Assembly: GCA_015654965.1 (NCBI GenBank)
Contig: JAATGD010000303.1
Location: 1-7,276 of the forward strand
Reading direction: 5' to 3'
Origin: Hyphomicrobiales bacterium
GTDB lineage: Bacteria; Pseudomonadota; Alphaproteobacteria; Rhizobiales; Rhizobiaceae
Length of the DNA stretch: 7,276 nucleotides
Of this stretch, positions 5,535 through 7,276 are shown in pieces. The position numbers and the translations under genes are program-made. How positions within the stretch are numbered: the first letter of the stretch is position 1; every line of letters begins with the position of its first letter. The notes below the pieces were generated by a model, which worked only from the letters and a program-made list of their open reading frames with translations, ran no database searches and was not told the origin of the DNA.

Positions 5535-5561
5535 CCGGAATGGTGCCTGTCGCCATTCCGG
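5535..5561 (+). promoter_or_regulatory. Intercistronic hairpin between binding-protein and permease genes
   Basis: CCGGAATGG (5535-5543) is perfectly mirrored by CCATTCCGG (5553-5561). A T-G wobble and a G-C pair extend the stem to 11 pairs with a five-base CCTGT loop. It starts 14 bases after the binding-protein stop and ends just before the permease Shine-Dalgarno GAGG (5566-5569). No T-run follows, so it is not a classical terminator. Such hairpins after binding-protein genes are known in other systems to protect the upstream mRNA from 3' decay and so favour more binding protein than permease. That role is inferred here. Confidence 0.75.
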
Positions 5562-5574
5562 TCGTGAGGTTAGC

Positions 5575-6420
5575 ATGCACAGATTGTATATTCTGCCGAC
5601 TATGATCATCAATGTAGTGATCATCCTTATCCCGGCCTTGTTAACGATGGCTCTAGCTTTTTTCCGCTGGGACGGGATCACTGCGCCGGTTTTCATAGGT
5701 CTCGATAATTTCCATGAATTGTGGAGCGACCGTGTCTTCTGGACGGCGCTTGGCAACAACATCATATGGACGGCGATTTTTCTGGTTGTTCCCGTGGCCA
5801 TCGGTCTGGTTGCTGCGGCGATGCTGCTGGTGGTGCGGCGTGGACGCATGTTCTTTCAGGTCGTCTATTTCCTGCCGATGGTGATTGCGACCGCCATTCT
5901 GGCGCGGATATGGCAGGGAATGATTTATAGTCCGGTTTCGGGCGTCAACGGCATGCTGCAACGCATGGGCTTTCCGACGGTCGATCCGCTGACGCAGCCA
6001 TCCACAGCGCTATACGGTATAGCGACTGTGGACCTCTGGCACTGGTGGGGCTTCCTTTGCGTCATTTTCTTTGCTGCCCTGCGGCAGGTGCCGCAGGAAC
6101 AGATAGAGGCGGCACGTATCGAAGGGGCAACCTTCTCGCAGACAATGCGCTATGTGCTGCTGCCTGCAATCCGGCCGACGATCACGCTCATGATGATCAT
6201 GACGGTCATATGGTCGTTCCTCGTTTTTGACTTTGTCTACATTCTCACACAGGGCGGGCCGGCATTCTCCAGCGAGGTTCTTTCCACGCTCGCCTATCGC
6301 AGTGCCTTTTACGATCTTGCCGTCGGCAAGGCAGCGGCGGTGGCAATCGTCATCAGTCTATTCGGTCTGATCGCAACCGCCTTCTATATTCGTGCGCAGT
6401 CCCGGGAGTTCGACCAATGA
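5575..6420 (+). CDS. CUT1 sugar ABC transporter permease (MalF/UgpA-like)
   Basis: This inner-membrane protein has 281 residues from ATG 5575. That start is supported by GAGG at 5566-5569 and by the hairpin lying upstream; an overlapping GTG at 5518 would put the hairpin inside the coding region. About six membrane segments can be seen (roughly 8-30, 62-86, 96-115, 146-168, 201-223, 250-272). The cytoplasmic EAA loop, which docks on the ATPase, has Glu178-Ala-Ala, Gly184 and Leu196-Pro197. The N-terminal 'GLDNFHELWSDRVFWTALGNN' is typical of MalF-type CUT1 permeases. It pairs with the next gene product to form the translocation channel for the ligand of the binding protein. Its stop overlaps the next start by four bases (ATGA), implying translational coupling. 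Confidence 0.92.
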   Translation: MHRLYILPTMIINVVIILIPALLTMALAFFRWDGITAPVFIGLDNFHELWSDRVFWTALGNNIIWTAIFLVVPVAIGLVAAAMLLVVRRGRMFFQVVYFLPMVIATAILARIWQGMIYSPVSGVNGMLQRMGFPTVDPLTQPSTALYGIATVDLWHWWGFLCVIFFAALRQVPQEQIEAARIEGATFSQTMRYVLLPAIRPTITLMMIMTVIWSFLVFDFVYILTQGGPAFSSEVLSTLAYRSAFYDLAVGKAAAVAIVISLFGLIATAFYIRAQSREFDQ

Positions 6421-7250
6421 GGCTCGTCGAAAGCAAAGCGACTCTTTATCTGACCTATATGGCGCTGGGCATTCTGCTCATCATCACGCTTTTTCCGATT
6501 GCGCTTCTGGTGGTCAACTCGCTCAAGCCCGCAGCGCAGATCGTACAAAACCCGCTGGCCTGGCCGGAAACATTCCGTTGGGATAATTTTTCCCGCGCGT
6601 GGGTTGATGCCCGTTTCGGACAAACAATGCTGAATTCGGCGCTGCTTGCCGTGACGACAATCGTTCTGGTCTGCACCACAGCTTCCCTGACGGCTTATGT
6701 TTTGGCCAGACAGAAGATAAAATCTTGGAAGATCGTCACGTTCTATCTTCTTGGAACGACAACGGCACCGATCCAACTCTTCCTGTTTCCGCTTTATTTC
6801 GGCTTCGCCCATATGGGACTCGTCAACAATGTTTTTGCCGTCTCTCTTATCTATACGGCGATCTATTCACCCTTCGCGGTCATGCTGCTGCGAACTTATT
6901 TTCTTGCGGTTCCTAAGGAACTCGAAGAAGCGGCGCTGATCGACGGCGCCAGTCACTGGCAGGTATTCACCAAGGTTATGCTGCCGATCGTCTCACCGGG
7001 AATTCTCACCGTAGCGCTGATCATCGGTCTTTATTCATGGAACGAATTCCTGATTGCGACAACCTTCCTACAGGATTCGGATCAGGTGACGGCAGTTGTC
7101 TCCTTCTTCCTTCTGAGCGGCCAATATTCCAGTGACTGGGGAGAAATCATGGCGGCAGCGCTGATCATTGTTCTTCCCGTCGTCATTCTCTTCATTCTCC
7201 TGCAACGCCGCTTCATCGAAGGCATGGCCGGCGGCGCGGTAAAGGGCTGA
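6417..7250 (+). CDS. CUT1 sugar ABC transporter permease (MalG/UgpE-like)
   Basis: This inner-membrane protein of 277 residues is complete and starts at ATG 6417 in an ATGA overlap with the first permease. About six membrane segments are visible (roughly 10-34, 72-96, 107-130, 138-161, 191-213, 243-263). The EAA loop has Glu171-Ala-Ala, Gly177 and Leu189-Pro190. The early 'PIALLVVNSLKP' and the C-terminal 'LLQRRFIEGMAGGAVKG' are signatures of MalG-type CUT1 permeases, which end with this Gly-rich, Lys-Gly tail. It forms a heterodimer with the preceding permease. The ATPase subunit (MsmK/UgpC type) is not in the window and may be encoded downstream or shared with other importers. Confidence 0.93.
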   Translation: MRLVESKATLYLTYMALGILLIITLFPIALLVVNSLKPAAQIVQNPLAWPETFRWDNFSRAWVDARFGQTMLNSALLAVTTIVLVCTTASLTAYVLARQKIKSWKIVTFYLLGTTTAPIQLFLFPLYFGFAHMGLVNNVFAVSLIYTAIYSPFAVMLLRTYFLAVPKELEEAALIDGASHWQVFTKVMLPIVSPGILTVALIIGLYSWNEFLIATTFLQDSDQVTAVVSFFLLSGQYSSDWGEIMAAALIIVLPVVILFILLQRRFIEGMAGGAVKG

Positions 7251-7268
7251 GACATTCAACATTTATTC

Positions 7269-7273
7269 GGAGG
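7269..7273 (+). promoter_or_regulatory. Shine-Dalgarno of a further operon gene
   Basis: GGAGG sits at the right edge, 18 bases after the second permease stop, with no terminator between. A start codon is expected a few bases beyond the window, so the operon probably continues (an ATPase or a catabolic enzyme would fit). Confidence 0.6.
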
Positions 7274-7276
7274 CTA

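Noticed and set aside
5518..5574. GTG at 5518 as the first permease start, overlapping the binding-protein stop
   Set aside because: It lacks a good Shine-Dalgarno, adds a non-membrane, Cys/Arg-containing lead of 19 residues and would place the strong hairpin inside the coding region. ATG 5575 has GAGG at proper spacing and starts right at the first membrane segment.
1..7276. tRNA, rRNA, CRISPR array, riboswitch or phage/defence genes
   Set aside because: No direct repeat arrays, no cloverleaf or rRNA-like sequence and no recognisable riboswitch or defence protein was seen on either strand.

Overview
The window looks like a chromosomal accessory stretch of an alphaproteobacterium, probably of the Rhizobiales and most like Brucella/Ochrobactrum. 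The evidence is moderately GC-rich coding sequence, a CUT1 sugar importer led by a LacI-type regulator with a Tat-type binding-protein signal, and the style of the monooxygenase/RidA/DUF1028 set. The taxon is inferred from protein style, not from a marker gene. All identifiable genes, intact or broken, read on the + strand.

Layout. (1) Positions 1-1899 hold the end of a catabolic or oxidative gene set: the C-terminal half of a CzcO-like flavoprotein monooxygenase, a RidA-family protein whose usual catalytic arginine is replaced by cysteine, and a DUF1028 (Ntn-hydrolase-like) protein. A terminator-like hairpin lies between the last two. (2) Positions 1900-3170 are a scar. It holds the N-terminal zinc-ribbon stub of an IS1595-like transposase, a TetR-family regulator broken by an in-frame TAA and cut short at its C-terminus, and about 430 bases of AT-richer DNA with no convincing gene. 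The right end of this gap carries regulatory sequence: a match to the general LacI-family operator consensus, a TTGACA -35 box, and two overlapping CG-centred near-palindromes that end just before the next gene. (3) Positions 3173-7250 are a compact operon: LacI-type regulator, Tat-exported sugar-binding protein, and two CUT1 inner-membrane permeases. A strong Shine-Dalgarno at the right edge suggests that at least one more operon gene follows; the ATPase is not in the window.

How it works together. The LacI regulator probably senses the imported sugar or a derivative and represses its own promoter and, through co-transcription, the transporter. The binding protein captures the ligand in the periplasm and the two permeases form the channel. 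A perfect 9-bp inverted repeat (extendable to 11 pairs) between the binding-protein and first permease genes is placed to let the binding protein be made in excess. The substrate cannot be read from the sequence. I found no clearly new defence or mobile system. The points most worth checking are the operator architecture, the monooxygenase-RidA-DUF1028 set and the decaying IS/TetR junction.
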